Below are positions 17,970 through 27,045 of a stretch of DNA of 43,702 bases, in pieces (the first letter of the stretch is position 1; each line of letters begins with the position of its first letter). Origin of the DNA: Streptomyces xiaopingdaonensis (lineage in GTDB: Bacteria; Actinomycetota; Actinomycetes; Streptomycetales; Streptomycetaceae); NCBI RefSeq assembly GCF_000262345.1, contig NZ_AJTQ01000167.1, positions 1-43,702 of the forward strand, given 5' to 3'. The translations under genes and the position numbers were made by a program. The notes below the pieces were generated by a model, which ran no database searches, was not told where the DNA came from, and saw only the letters and a program-made list of their open reading frames with translations.

Positions 17970-18146
17970 ATGAACGGGACTCCGCAGCCGCCGCACGACG
18001 CCCCTTCGGCAACAGCGGCCAACGAAGCGATCCGACACTTCGTCGCCGGGCGCACGTCCTGGACGCCCGAGGAGCTCGCCGAGTTGGACCGTCTTCGCGC
18101 CGCCTGGCGAGCGGCTGTCAGGGCGGAGGTGGTGCGGGCTGCCTGA
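17970..18146 (+). CDS. Conserved-looking small protein, 58 aa
   Basis: ATG 17970 to TGA 18144-18146 encodes 58 residues with Streptomyces-type codon usage. After a Pro-rich start, I-R-H-F-V-A-G-R and T-P-E-E-L-A-E-L-D-R-L-R-A-A-W form an amphipathic helix, ending A-E-V-V-R-A-A. Small proteins of this form, roughly 60 residues with a W-T-P-E-E helix, recur in Streptomyces, but no function is known to me. There is no ribosome-binding site. TACTCT (17957-17962) is a good -10 candidate only 7 bases before the ATG, so the transcript is probably leaderless. It is transcribed away from the prepilin peptidase gene. Confidence 0.7.
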   Translation: MNGTPQPPHDAPSATAANEAIRHFVAGRTSWTPEELAELDRLRAAWRAAVRAEVVRAA

Positions 18147-18271
18147 GGGCGCCGGGGGCGGGCTGATCGGTCCGGATCGTGCCAACGCCTGCAAGGGGGT
18201 CGTCCGTTGGGGCACCGGGGAGCGACGATGACCTGAGGTGATCGCAGGACGGGTGGAAGGCGGAGGGCCCG

Positions 18272-19267
18272 GTGAGGAGAGCGTGGAGGGGTCGGGGCGC
18301 CGCACTCTTGCGAGGCCGCGGCGGAAGGGAGACCTCCGGTTCCGGAGGGCAGGAGGGTTCGGCGGACGCCGACAGCCCACGGGCTGCACTCGCCGGGTCG
18401 ACGGAGGGGGACGAGGAGGCGGGCGGGCCGCGGGAAGGTGAACCCTCCGCAGAGGAGGACGAGTTCGAGGACGTGGGCCGCGAGCGGGCGCGTCGTGGAC
18501 GGGGGCGGCTGCTCCTCGCGGCTGCCCTGTTCGCGACGTTGGTGCTCCCCAAGGTGGTGAGCACCGCCGGCACCGTCGACGACTCCGCTCCGCCACCCGC
18601 GTCCAGCCCCAACGTGCACACGGCTTCCCCGTCCCCGTCAGGTCCCGGCGAGCCCGACGCCCGGCCGAGCGTGCCGCTTTCACCGCCCGGGCCGCACTCC
18701 CCCACGGCCTCGGAGCCGGCGAGCGGTCCACCGAGCAGTGGCCCGCCGCGCAGCCCGCGGAGCACCGCGCTGCCTCCCGGGGCGGATGCCGGGTTCGAGG
18801 GGGTCGGGGCGGGGGTCTGCCTCAACGTCCGCGTGGGAGCAGCGGATTGGGCCGAGTCGTCGCCTCGGCGGGCGAAGGTGAGGTGCTCGGCCGAGGACGC
18901 CCGCATACGCGTCGCGGAGGTGCGTGAGCGCGGCGAGTGCCCGGAGGGCGACGGGCTCGCCGAGTGGGTCGCGCCCGGCGGTAGGGGCCTCGCGCTCTGT
19001 CTGGAGCGTCGGTTCCGTGCGGGGGATTGTCTACTCGCCTCCGACGGTGGGGAGTCGCTTCGGGCTGCGCTGATGTCGGCCCCCACGTGCGGGAGCAGGC
19101 CCGTCGGGAACTTCGATCGCCTGCTGCGGGTCGTCGGCGTTCATGGCGACCCGCCTGCCCGGATACCGCAGGGCTTCTGCGCGAAGGGCCCGGGCGACGA
19201 CAGGCAGTACTGGACATGGCGGGTCGCACGCGGGGAGAAGGTCATCTGCACGGTGGACGCCCGGTAA
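18272..19267 (+). CDS. Membrane-anchored LppU/SCO3897-like protein
   Basis: A 331-residue protein. The cytoplasmic N-terminus (1-78) is Gly/Arg/Glu-rich. One membrane segment, L-L-L-A-A-A-L-F-A-T-L-V-L-P (about 80-95), follows. A Pro/Ser linker (100-180) then leads to an extracytoplasmic domain with six to seven cysteines, beginning G-V-C-L-N-V-R-V and ending I-C-T-V-D-A-R. Paired cysteines and the C-L-N start resemble the LppU/SCO3897 family, whose role is unknown. GTG 18272 follows GGAGG by 5 bases. It converges with the membrane-protein gene that ends at 19323. Confidence 0.72.
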   Translation: MRRAWRGRGAALLRGRGGRETSGSGGQEGSADADSPRAALAGSTEGDEEAGGPREGEPSAEEDEFEDVGRERARRGRGRLLLAAALFATLVLPKVVSTAGTVDDSAPPPASSPNVHTASPSPSGPGEPDARPSVPLSPPGPHSPTASEPASGPPSSGPPRSPRSTALPPGADAGFEGVGAGVCLNVRVGAADWAESSPRRAKVRCSAEDARIRVAEVRERGECPEGDGLAEWVAPGGRGLALCLERRFRAGDCLLASDGGESLRAALMSAPTCGSRPVGNFDRLLRVVGVHGDPPARIPQGFCAKGPGDDRQYWTWRVARGEKVICTVDAR

Positions 19268-19286
19268 CCGGCCGGGGCCGCCCTGT

Positions 19287-19301
19287 GCGGGGGGACCCCG
19301 C
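19287..19301. terminator. Short hairpin between convergent genes
   Basis: GCGGGG and CCCCGC form a perfect 6-base stem with a 3-base centre in the 55 bases between the convergent stops at 19267 and 19323. Confidence 0.4.
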
Positions 19302-19322
19302 CGACACGGAGGAGTCGAGGCG

Positions 19323-19982
19323 TCATCTCCGCGTCGCCATCGTCACCGCGATCCCGCCGGCGAGGAGCACGAACGGCAGCGCGAACCAGCCCGCAAGCGC
19401 CAGGTACGGAACACCGACGACGCAGGCGACGAGAGAGTAGGCGGCCGAGACGACGGAGAGCCCGCACTGGGTGCGCGGCGGCCCCTCCCGGTTGAGGCGC
19501 ACGACGAGGGCCGCACAGACCGCCGCCCACAGCGCGGCGCGTGGTTCGCCGAAGGTGAGGTGCTCCCAGAGGTCGACGGCGTACGTGTACCAGCCCTCGC
19601 CGAGCAGGACTTCCCGCAGTTCGCCGAACCCCTGGGCGTACTCGGGGAGTCGGGCGCCGGGCGCCGTCACGGCGTTCACGCCCGCCAGGTCGTCGCGGAA
19701 GAGCTCCGTGACGAGGAGGACCGCGAAGCCGAGCGCGTGGGCGATGCCGGTGGCCCAACCGACGGTGGTGCGGAGAGGGTTGGTGCCGTTCTCGGCAGTA
19801 AGGCGCGGGGCGGTCGACGTTCGGCGTGCGGTCGAAGAGGACGGCCGGTCCGTCCGTGTCGGGGAGTCGCGTTCGTGTGGCGGGGCTGTCGAGGCAGGGT
19901 CCCCGCGCGTGGCCTCTCGCGACGCGTCCTTCTCCGCTGTACGTCCCGGCTTCGCCCCCGACACCCGCCCGTCCCTTCTCAC
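19323..19982 (-). CDS. Hypothetical membrane protein
   Basis: A 219-residue protein. The first 70 residues are Arg/Ser/Thr-rich and probably disordered. Four hydrophobic segments follow: A-L-G-F-A-V-L-L-V-T-E-L, A-A-L-W-A-A-V-C-A-A-L, S-V-V-S-A-A-Y-S-L-V-A-C-V-V-G and a C-terminal W-F-A-L-P-F-V-L-L-A-G-G-I. The family was not recognised. GTG 19982 has a GGAGA box about 8 bases upstream. Internal starts nearer the first membrane segment are possible. Confidence 0.6.
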   Translation of the reverse strand: MRRDGRVSGAKPGRTAEKDASREATRGDPASTAPPHERDSPTRTDRPSSSTARRTSTAPRLTAENGTNPLRTTVGWATGIAHALGFAVLLVTELFRDDLAGVNAVTAPGARLPEYAQGFGELREVLLGEGWYTYAVDLWEHLTFGEPRAALWAAVCAALVVRLNREGPPRTQCGLSVVSAAYSLVACVVGVPYLALAGWFALPFVLLAGGIAVTMATRR

Positions 19983-20194
19983 CGCGCCGTCTCCGGTCCC
20001 GTCCCGCCAACTTTCCTTGACCGGCGTTCACTTCGCCGTCGGGTTCTTGTGCGCTACGAGGTGGCGGGCGTCCGATCCCTACCCAGCAAGGAGCGGTCCG
20101 CCACTGGTGCGTGCGGGGCGGTACGAGTCCCTGTTGGTGTGCGACCACCGGCGTTGCACCAAGGCGCTTTGACGCGAACACCGTCGTGCGGCGT

Positions 20195-20207
20195 GGCTAA
20201 CATAGCC
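20195..20207 (+). promoter_or_regulatory. Palindrome and -10-like box upstream of cassette 1
   Basis: GGCTA-ACA-TAGCC is a perfect dyad. It contains TAACAT (20198-20203), a TANNNT-type -10 candidate about 58 bases before the first start codon of cassette 1. TTGACG at 20169-20174 is too far (23 bases) for a standard -35. It may be a promoter with an overlapping operator. Confidence 0.35.
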
Positions 20208-20260
20208 CTGTCCAAAACGGACGTTCGAGCAAGCGGCGGGCCGACGCAGAGGGGGAGCGG

Positions 20261-20725
20261 ATGTCGTTTGAAGAAGAGTGGTCGGATCTGGTCAGAAGTT
20301 CGCAGGAACGCCAGTCGACCGGGATGCAGCTCAACCAGGCCACCACACCGGACACGGCTCCGTCGGGCAGCAGCTACAGTCCCGACCTCGTCGTCCACGA
20401 CGACCAACTCGGCAAGATCGGCAATACCGCGGCGTCCCTCTTCCGGAAGATCCAGAAGGAAGGGGACGAGGCGCGCGAGGAGACCTTCGAAGCGGCCACG
20501 AGCCTCACCAACCAGGAGGTCGACATGGGCTCGGCGCTCCTCGCCGTGCACGATGCGTGGAACACCCAGACGGGCACCGTCAAGGAGGCGTGCGCCCACA
20601 TCTCCAACCACCTCGACTTCACGCGCAAGTCGCACGACCAGGACGAGGACAAGATCCGTACGGAGATGCGCGATGTGGCCGGCAAGAACATGACGCCGTC
20701 CCGTATCCAGGACTACATAGGCTGA
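20261..20725 (+). CDS. WXG100-like helical protein, cassette 1 partner
   Basis: A 154-residue soluble, almost fully helical protein beginning M-S-F-E-E-E-W. A long helix (about 50-85), a turn with H-D-A-W-N-T-Q and a second long helix resemble the WXG100/ESAT-6 helical hairpin, with W-N-T in place of W-x-G. It has a close paralogue at 42126-42578. The C-terminal half is nearly identical, and the DNA shares an uninterrupted run of 28 bases around residues 110-119. Ten bases after its stop begins the large WXG-headed gene, and the junction sequence is conserved in the other cassette. Probable secretion partner or chaperone of that protein. AGAGGGGGAG precedes the ATG. Confidence 0.75.
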   Translation: MSFEEEWSDLVRSSQERQSTGMQLNQATTPDTAPSGSSYSPDLVVHDDQLGKIGNTAASLFRKIQKEGDEAREETFEAATSLTNQEVDMGSALLAVHDAWNTQTGTVKEACAHISNHLDFTRKSHDQDEDKIRTEMRDVAGKNMTPSRIQDYIG

Positions 20726-20735
20726 GGGGGAACCT

Positions 20736-22857
20736 ATGGCCACGGAGCGGTTGAGTTTTCAGGCTCTCGACACTTTGAAACTGGGGAAGTTGAAGAAGGC
20801 CGTCGACGCCTGGACGGACATGCGGACGAAACTGGGCGACATCGCCGAAGGGGGCGACGGCGGCCCAGTTGGAACGCATGACCGCGGGGGCCGACTGGTC
20901 GGGGGCGAACGCCCAGATCACCCAGAAGTTCACCAAGCAGACCGCAGAGCAGGTCCGCAAGATGGCCGAGCAGGCGGAAAGCGTCCGCGTCGTGCTCAGC
21001 GGCGCGCACTCGGCGTTCCAGGGCCACAAGACGGATTTGCAGAACGAGGTCGAGGACGCGGCGAAGAAGGACGTGCTCGTCCTCTCCGACGGCAAGATCG
21101 TGCCGATCGGCCCCTCGGGTCAGAACCCGGATGCGAAGCCCCCGACACAGGGCACGATCGACGGAGTAAAGGCACGGATCGACAAGATTCTTGAAGATGC
21201 AGGACACGACAACGGCATCGCCCGCCGTGGTCTGGAGAAGCTTGCCAAGGACCCGTACAGCTTCGCGGACATCTCCTACAAGAGTCTTGAGGACGCCGAC
21301 TCGGAGCAGGGCGCCAAGGACGCAGAGGAAGCGGCCGGCCTCATGCGCCGCAAGGACAAACTCACCGGCCCCCAACTGGCCCAGTTGGAAGAGCTGTTGG
21401 AGCGCCAGCACAACAACCCGGCGTTCGCCGAGAAGCTCGCGACCGAAATGGGCCCGGAGGGCGTGCTCCAGTTCTGGAGGAGCGTCGCCGATCCGGGGCA
21501 GGGCGACACCCCGACGGGCGCCCGCTCCGACGCGCTGGGCCGCGTTCAGGACCAACTCAGTCTGACCCTCGCCACCGCTTCCCACGTCGACACCCCGGCG
21601 ATGGAGGAGTGGAAGAAGAACTTCATCGAAGCCGGTTCAAAGCAGTTCGGGCACCCCGACATCATGGCGAAGGGCTGGGGGTTCCAGTACGCCAGCGCCC
21701 TGATGGGCAAGGGGAAGTTCGACACCGACTTCCTCGACCAGTACGGCGACGCCTTGCTGAAGTTCGAGAAGGAGAAGACGAAGGGCGCTTTCGACCCGGC
21801 CGGCCTCTGGGCCAACCCGGCGGGCGGCAGCCCCGTCATCAACCACTCGGGCAAGGACCCGATGACCGACCCGATGACGGGCTTCCTCAAGGCAACCAGC
21901 CACAATCCGGAGTTCGCGAGCGAGCTCTTCGACGACAAGGAGACGGCCAAGTACCTCCTCAACGACCGCGAGTACTACCCGGAGGACTCCCCGCACAACC
22001 CGGACAGGTCCGAGCTCAAGGGACGCGCTTCCGTCAACGCCCTGGGGGATGCGTTGTTCGCGGGTGGGAGCGGGGTGGACCCGGATGAGAAGGGAGCGGA
22101 TTACGTCACCCACGACTCCGGACACAAGCGGGTGCTCGACAACGCCCTGTCCGTCCTCGGCGAGCAGAAGGACGAGATGGCGCCCGAACTCCGCGACGAC
22201 ATGGCGAAGTTGCTCGTCAACCACGGGAACGGAATCAACGAGACCATGTCGATCCAGGACCCGGGGCCTGGGGACGAGCGGTACGTCGACCACGGCGACC
22301 TGGCTCAAGTCACGAAACAGATTTCCCGGGACCCGCAGGCTCACGGCATCCTGCAGGACGGAATTGCCCAGCACATCGCTCGGGACATGAATGATATCGG
22401 CGATACGTCCGACAAAGCACAGAATGCCGCTCTGACAAAAGCGGGAACGACGCTCGGCTTCATGGAGGAAGCCCGGTATCAGGCTTTGGAGACGGACAAG
22501 GACGACCCTGCTTGGACGGCCCGGATGGCCTACCACGGATTCGGAAGCGTTGTCGGGGAAATTCCCGTGGTCGGAGACGTAGCACAGCGGGGAGTTGACA
22601 GCCTAACCGAGCAGTGGCGAATGCATAAAGAGGAAGAGATCAACGAGGCGCACAGCGAGGACATGGAATCTTCAGGACAGACCAGGACCGCCAAGAGCTA
22701 CGAGCTTTTCGACTACTGGAACGACATCACCGGGCGGTACGATGACAACCTCTCGAAGGAAGAAAAGCTCGAAAAGTACGACGACAGGTCTGATCACCTG
22801 TCAGGTGTTGACGAAGGTCAAAAGGCATTCCGCCGCAGCGCCGGCGAAAAGCCGTAG
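20736..22857 (+). pseudogene. Large WXG-headed putative T7SS effector, frameshifted near N-terminus
   Basis: The start M-A-T-E-R-L-S-F-Q at 20736 matches M-A-G-E-P-L-R-F-Q of the paralogue at 40898-42115. The frame runs to about 20861; the homologous continuation L-E-R-M-T-A-G-A-D-W-S-G-A-N-A lies in the next frame and stays open to 22857. One base appears lost (or one to be skipped) between 20856 and 20866, near GGGGGCGACGGCGG. Joined, the protein has about 706 residues: a WXG100-like head (1-110) with A-D-W-S-G, a variable linker, then about 500 hydrophilic residues rich in Asp/Lys/Gly. The tail may belong to the actinobacterial DUF6571 group (low certainty). Alternatives are a sequencing error or an internal TTG start at 20869. 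Confidence 0.7.
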
Positions 22858-22912
22858 GGGCACCGCAACCGACACACGACTCGCCATGTGCAATCGGAGG
22901 GAGAGCATCCCG

Positions 22913-23515
22913 GTGGACGCTCGATATTCCGTTTTTAAGTGTCTCTTGAAACCGAAACGGCGTCGCCTTGGATATCTGGTCTTCGTGGCGACGCTGAGCT
23001 TCAGCCTGCCTAGTTGCGGTATCGGCGGCGTCGACGCCCCTGACAAGGTGTGCGGCGCGAAGGTGGATCCGGAACTGCTCGAAAATTTGCTTCCTGCTGA
23101 CGACGAGTACCACGAGACGCGCAATGACACGATGCCGGAATACCATGGGCGTGAGTGCATCGTCAAGACCGGAGAAGGGCACGAAATAAGGATTAGGGAC
23201 GAACTGGCCCCCGACGGCATCGACCCGCTGAAGGCGCTCGGCAGCACCGTGAAACGTCTCGAAAATCCTGAGAGGATATCCATCGGCCACGAGGCGGCTG
23301 TTGGCGACACCGGTATCATCGCCCATGCCCACTGCAAATTTCGCCCCGAGTCGACAGCAAATATCGAAGATGGGGAATATGTAATCATAGTGAAACTCTG
23401 GCACGATGAAGTGGTGGTGGAGAAGGCAACCGACAAATACCGCAAAGACCTTGTTCGGTTCGCCAAGAATTACTTTCCCAACGCGATGAAGGCTCGGGGC
23501 TGCCGCGGCGCTTGA
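22913..23515 (+). CDS. Putative lipoprotein, cassette 1 (possible immunity protein)
   Basis: About 200 residues. A basic start with K-P-K-R-R-R is followed by the hydrophobic L-G-Y-L-V-F-V-A-T-L-S-F-S and the lipobox L-P-S-C, then a mature part with four or five cysteines and the ending A-M-K-A-R-G-C-R-G-A. GTG 22913 follows GGAGGGAGA; ATG 22886 is an alternative. It starts 55 bases after the large gene. Base composition is clearly more AT-rich than the surroundings (for example 23180-23470), a sign of recent acquisition. A lipoprotein directly behind a putative secreted effector would suit an envelope immunity role, but this is inference. Confidence 0.7.
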   Translation: MDARYSVFKCLLKPKRRRLGYLVFVATLSFSLPSCGIGGVDAPDKVCGAKVDPELLENLLPADDEYHETRNDTMPEYHGRECIVKTGEGHEIRIRDELAPDGIDPLKALGSTVKRLENPERISIGHEAAVGDTGIIAHAHCKFRPESTANIEDGEYVIIVKLWHDEVVVEKATDKYRKDLVRFAKNYFPNAMKARGCRGA

Positions 23516-23916
23516 CCACCGCAGGGCGAAGGCACGGGGACAGGCGAGTCGGCAACGCTGAGCATGACCACCCGGTGATGGGCAGCTCTCATGGTGCACC
23601 GAGAAATCCTCGTCCGCTTCGCCGCCAAGTTCCCACCTCGCGCACAAAAGGGCCTTAGGCTGCCGCAACGCCCGCCCCAAGTACACGTACAGCAGGGCCA
23701 CCTGAGGACGGAGCCGATAATCAGCGGCCGTGCGCCGCTACCGCTTCAAGCCCCGGGGCATGCCCGTTGCGGAGCGGGCATCGCCAATGCCTCACGCACG
23801 CACCCGAGTTCGCACCACCACCGCCCCCACCCACCACCTCCACACCTCTACCCGCGTAGCGCATCCGATGGCATGCTCGCCTCAATTCATCCTTCCCCCA
23901 CAGGAGGAGCCCACCG
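23516..23916. other. Spacer after cassette 1
   Basis: Apart from the lipoprotein-tail remnant at 23591-23705, these 401 bases show no gene. An AC-rich stretch (about 23800-23860, many CAC/CCA triplets) precedes the GGAGGAG ribosome-binding site of the peptidase gene. Confidence 0.45.
23591..23705 (+). pseudogene. Decayed 3' tail of a second lipoprotein copy
   Basis: Reading from 23591 gives H-R-E-I-L-V-R-F-A-A-K-F-P-P-R-A-Q-K. After skipping one G in the GGGCC run near 23651 it gives A-L-G-C-R-N-A-R and stops at 23703-23705. The neighbouring intact lipoprotein ends Y-R-K-D-L-V-R-F-A-K-N-Y-F-P-N-A-M-K-A-R-G-C-R, so the two tails align over about 22 residues. An in-frame stop lies just upstream (23576-23578). 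This is best explained as the remnant of a tandem paralogue. Confidence 0.5.
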
Positions 23917-24615
23917 ATGCGCATCAGAACGATCGCCGTTCCGCTCGCCGTCACGGCGGCCATGCTCGTCGCGCCCGGGGTCGCGGCGGCCGACTCCGGG
24001 GCCGGCACCACGCATGTCTCCGGCCTCGCGGGGGCCTCGGCGGCGCAGGTCGAAGTCGCCCGCAGCGGGGACCGGTTGCACACGGAGGCGACGCGGACGC
24101 AGGCGTCGAAGACGCTCGAAGTCGACTACCAGGTGCAGGAGACGGGGTACTGGTGCGGTCCCGCCGCGACCCGTATCGCCCTCTCGGCGCGCACCGCCCC
24201 GCCAAGCCAGGCCGACCTGGCGGCGCAGCTCGGCACGACGGAGAACGGGACGGACGACATCAGCCAGGTGACCGAGGTGCTCAATGCCAACCTCGGGGAG
24301 GGCTGGTACGAGTCGAAGTACATGCCCAACGACCCGCCGACGCAGGAAGAACGGGACCTGCTGTGGCAGGACGTCGTCACCGACGTCGACAACGGGTACC
24401 CGCTCGTCACCAACATCGTCGCGCCGCCCGGCAACCAGCCTCCCGGCTACCCGTCGGACCAGACGATCTACCACTACTTCACGGTCATCGGCTACGACGA
24501 CGCCAACCAGTCGGTGCTCATCGCCGACCCGGCCTCGTTCTCCGGCAACCAGATCTACTGGCTCTCCTTCGACCAACTCGCCACGCTCATACCACCGAAG
24601 GGCTACGCGGCCTGA
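23917..24615 (+). CDS. Secreted C39-like cysteine peptidase
   Basis: A 232-residue secreted protein. The signal peptide R-I-R-T-I-A-V-P-L-A-V-T-A-A-M-L-V-A-P has a likely cleavage after A-A-A. The mature enzyme has the papain-like Peptidase_C39_2 pattern: Y-W-C-G-P-A-A (catalytic Cys about 79), H-Y-F-T-V-I-G-Y-D (catalytic His about 186) and I-A-D-P-A-S. Such actinobacterial proteins are secreted peptidases of unknown target. ATG 23917 follows AGGAGGAG by 8 bases. It ends in front of a strong hairpin and appears monocistronic. Confidence 0.88.
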   Translation: MRIRTIAVPLAVTAAMLVAPGVAAADSGAGTTHVSGLAGASAAQVEVARSGDRLHTEATRTQASKTLEVDYQVQETGYWCGPAATRIALSARTAPPSQADLAAQLGTTENGTDDISQVTEVLNANLGEGWYESKYMPNDPPTQEERDLLWQDVVTDVDNGYPLVTNIVAPPGNQPPGYPSDQTIYHYFTVIGYDDANQSVLIADPASFSGNQIYWLSFDQLATLIPPKGYAA

Positions 24616-24623
24616 ACCGCCGC

Positions 24624-24654
24624 CGGGCCCGGCACCCGCGGGGCGCCGGGCCCG
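24624..24654 (+). terminator. Hairpin terminator of the C39 peptidase gene
   Basis: CGGGCCCGGC (24624-24633) and GCCGGGCCCG (24645-24654) are perfect 10-base arms with an 11-base loop. They start 9 bases after the stop codon. Confidence 0.75.
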
Positions 24655-24888
24655 CTCGCGTTCCCTCGATCGCGCCACCACGCGGCGAAGCCCGAGTTCA
24701 CCCTCGTCCGCTTTTCCCCCTTTTGCACGCATCCGCCCCCTCCTCTACCGTCGTGAGAGTCGCGGAAGCAGACCGGTGCGCGGGCGTTCGTCGCCGTGCG
24801 CTGCCGAGTGCGCGCCGCCGTGTCGGAGGCCGCGAGGCCGTCGGCTCGGGGCCGGGCGTGCTGCGTCGGCTTGTACCGAGGAGACCCG

Positions 24889-25716
24889 ATGGCGAGCGTG
24901 ACGACCTACGACGGGGCGAAGATCTTCTACAAGGAGTCCGGAACCGGGCCTCCTGTGGTCTTCAGCCACGGCTGGCCGCTCCACGCCGACGTGTGGGACG
25001 CGCACATGGCGCTCGTCGCCTCCCACGGGTTCCACGCCGTCGCGCACGACCGGCGGGGCCACGGGCGCTCGACGCAGACGTGGCGCGGCAACGACCTCAA
25101 CACCTACGCGGACGACCTCGCGCAGGTCATCGAGGCGCTCGGACTCCGCGAGGTCACGCTCGTCGGGCACTCGGCGGGCGGCAGCGAGATCGCCCGCTAC
25201 GTCGGTCGGCACGGGACGTCGCGCGTCGCGCGGGTCGTACTGCTCGGGTCGGTCTCCCCGCAGGTCCGGCGGACGGAGGCGAACCCGCTCGGGCTGGCGC
25301 CGAGCGTCCTCGACACGGTGCGGGAGTCGATGCGCACCCGTCGCTCCGGCTTCTTCCAGGCGCTCACCCGGACGTTCTTCGGCGCCAACCGCCCGGGGCA
25401 CACCGTCACCAGTCAGGAGCGCGAGGCGTACTGGCTCATGAGCATGGCGCTCGGGACCAAGGGCGCCTCGGAGGGCGTCGAGTCGCTCTTCGGCGCCGAC
25501 CTCACCGAGGACCTCCGCCGGGTCGACGTCCCGACGCTCGTCCTGCACGGGGACGAGGACCAGATCGCGCCGCTGGAGGCGACGGGCCGCAGGTCCGCCT
25601 CGCTCGTCCCCGGCGCGGCGCTCCGGGTCTACCCGGGCGCTCCGCACGCCTTCGCCGGCATGCGCAGCTACCGCGAGCCGCTCGGCCGGGACCTGCTCGG
25701 CTTCCTCCGCTCCTGA
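24889..25716 (+). CDS. Alpha/beta hydrolase (non-heme haloperoxidase-like)
   Basis: A 275-residue hydrolase. The oxyanion region is S-H-G-W-P-L, the nucleophile elbow G-H-S-A-G-G (Ser near 92), the acid L-H-G-D-E-D-Q and the histidine G-A-P-H-A-F near the C-terminus. The pattern T-Y-D-G-A-K-I-F-Y-K-E-S-G with D-R-R-G-H-G-R-S is that of cofactor-free haloperoxidase/esterase proteins. It has no signal peptide and is cytoplasmic. ATG 24889 follows GAGGAG; the open frame to 24796 upstream is not supported. It is convergent with an MFS gene 8 bases away. Confidence 0.88.
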   Translation: MASVTTYDGAKIFYKESGTGPPVVFSHGWPLHADVWDAHMALVASHGFHAVAHDRRGHGRSTQTWRGNDLNTYADDLAQVIEALGLREVTLVGHSAGGSEIARYVGRHGTSRVARVVLLGSVSPQVRRTEANPLGLAPSVLDTVRESMRTRRSGFFQALTRTFFGANRPGHTVTSQEREAYWLMSMALGTKGASEGVESLFGADLTEDLRRVDVPTLVLHGDEDQIAPLEATGRRSASLVPGAALRVYPGAPHAFAGMRSYREPLGRDLLGFLRS

Positions 25717-25724
25717 GCGGAGGC

Positions 25725-26948
25725 TCAGCGTCCGGTGACGGTCGCGGACGCCGCCTCGGCGTCGCCCTCCGCCTGCCCGCCGGCGACGACGCGCGAGTGC
25801 CCGCGCTCGCCCCGGTCGAGGAAGCCGCCGACGACGGCGAGTCCCAGACCGACGACGGCGAGCGCGGCGCCGACGAGCGCAGGCGACGTCCAGCCCCAAC
25901 CGAGCGAGATGACGATCCCGCCGAGCCAGGCCCCGCCCGCGTTGGCGAGGTTGAACGCGGAGTGGTTGGAGGCCGCCGCCATCGTCGGCGCGTTCTCCGC
26001 CTTCGCCATGAGGAGCATCTGGAGCGGCGTCGTGATGAGGGCGCCGACGGCACCGATCAGCACGACCGTCGCCATGGCGGCGGGCGCCGAGTGGACGGCG
26101 AAGAAGAAGGCGGTCAGCGCCGCGGCGAGCGCCAGCAGGCCGCCGTAGAGCGTGGGGCGCAGGGCGCGGTCGGTGAGCGGTCCCGCCACGAGGGTGCCGA
26201 GGGTCATGCCGATCCCGTAGAGGGCGAGGACCCACGTCGTCGACGACTCGGCGAGGCCCGTCACCTCGGTGAGCATCGGCACGAGGTAGCTGTAGACGGC
26301 GAAGCAGCCGCCGAAGCCGAGGACGGCGGTGAAGAGTCCGAGCACCACCTGCCGGTCGGCCATCGCCCGCAGCTCCTGCCTGATCCCGGCCTGCGGTCCG
26401 CGCGGCTGGTGCGGTACGAGCGCGGCGATGGCGGCCATCGCGACGAGGCCGATCCCGGCAACGGCGAGGAAGGTGACGCGCCATCCGAGGTTCTGCCCGA
26501 GCGCCGTGGCGGCGGGTACGCCGACGATGTTGGCGACCGTCAGCCCGAGGAACATCGTCGCCACCGCGCGCGCCGCCCGCTCGGGCGCCACGAGCCGCGC
26601 GGCGACGACCGCGCCCACACCGAAGAGCGCACCGTGCGGCAGCCCGGCGAGGACGCGGGCGGTGAAGAGGGTGCCGAAGCCGGGGGCGAGCGCCGAGGCG
26701 GTGTTGCCGACGACGAAGAGGCCGCTGAGGAGCAGCAGCAACCGCTTGTGCGGTATCCGCGCCCCGACGGCGGTGAGCAGCGGAGCGCCGACGACGACGC
26801 CGAGTGCGTAGGCCGAGACGAGGTTGCCCGCGCGCGGTACCGACGTCCCGAGCGCGTCGGCGACCTGCGGCAGGAGGCCCATCATCACGAACTCCGTCGT
26901 GCCGATCCCGAAGGCGGCGACGGCGAGGGCGAGCAGGGCCAGGGGCAT
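25725..26948 (-). CDS. MFS efflux transporter (DHA1/AraJ-like)
   Basis: A 407-residue protein with 12 predicted membrane segments. The first helix carries F-G-I-G-T-T-E-F-V-M-M-G-L-L-P, the signature of the AraJ/PbuE/chloramphenicol-exporter branch of DHA1 antiporters. The loop after helix 2 has G-A-R-I-P-H-K-R-L. A short, Glu/Ala-rich C-terminus follows the last helix. It probably exports small organic molecules using the proton gradient; the substrate is unknown. ATG 26948 follows GGAGG at 10 bases. A perfect 8-base inverted repeat lies about 100 bases upstream, a likely operator. Confidence 0.9.
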   Translation of the reverse strand: MPLALLALAVAAFGIGTTEFVMMGLLPQVADALGTSVPRAGNLVSAYALGVVVGAPLLTAVGARIPHKRLLLLLSGLFVVGNTASALAPGFGTLFTARVLAGLPHGALFGVGAVVAARLVAPERAARAVATMFLGLTVANIVGVPAATALGQNLGWRVTFLAVAGIGLVAMAAIAALVPHQPRGPQAGIRQELRAMADRQVVLGLFTAVLGFGGCFAVYSYLVPMLTEVTGLAESSTTWVLALYGIGMTLGTLVAGPLTDRALRPTLYGGLLALAAALTAFFFAVHSAPAAMATVVLIGAVGALITTPLQMLLMAKAENAPTMAAASNHSAFNLANAGGAWLGGIVISLGWGWTSPALVGAALAVVGLGLAVVGGFLDRGERGHSRVVAGGQAEGDAEAASATVTGR

Positions 26949-27045
26949 GACGGGTGAACCTCCGGTCGGCGGGGGCGGATCGTGCTGGGGGACGGCCGCG
27001 TGCACCACGGACGCCGTCGGCCGGGTGTGCGGGCACAGTCGTCGT

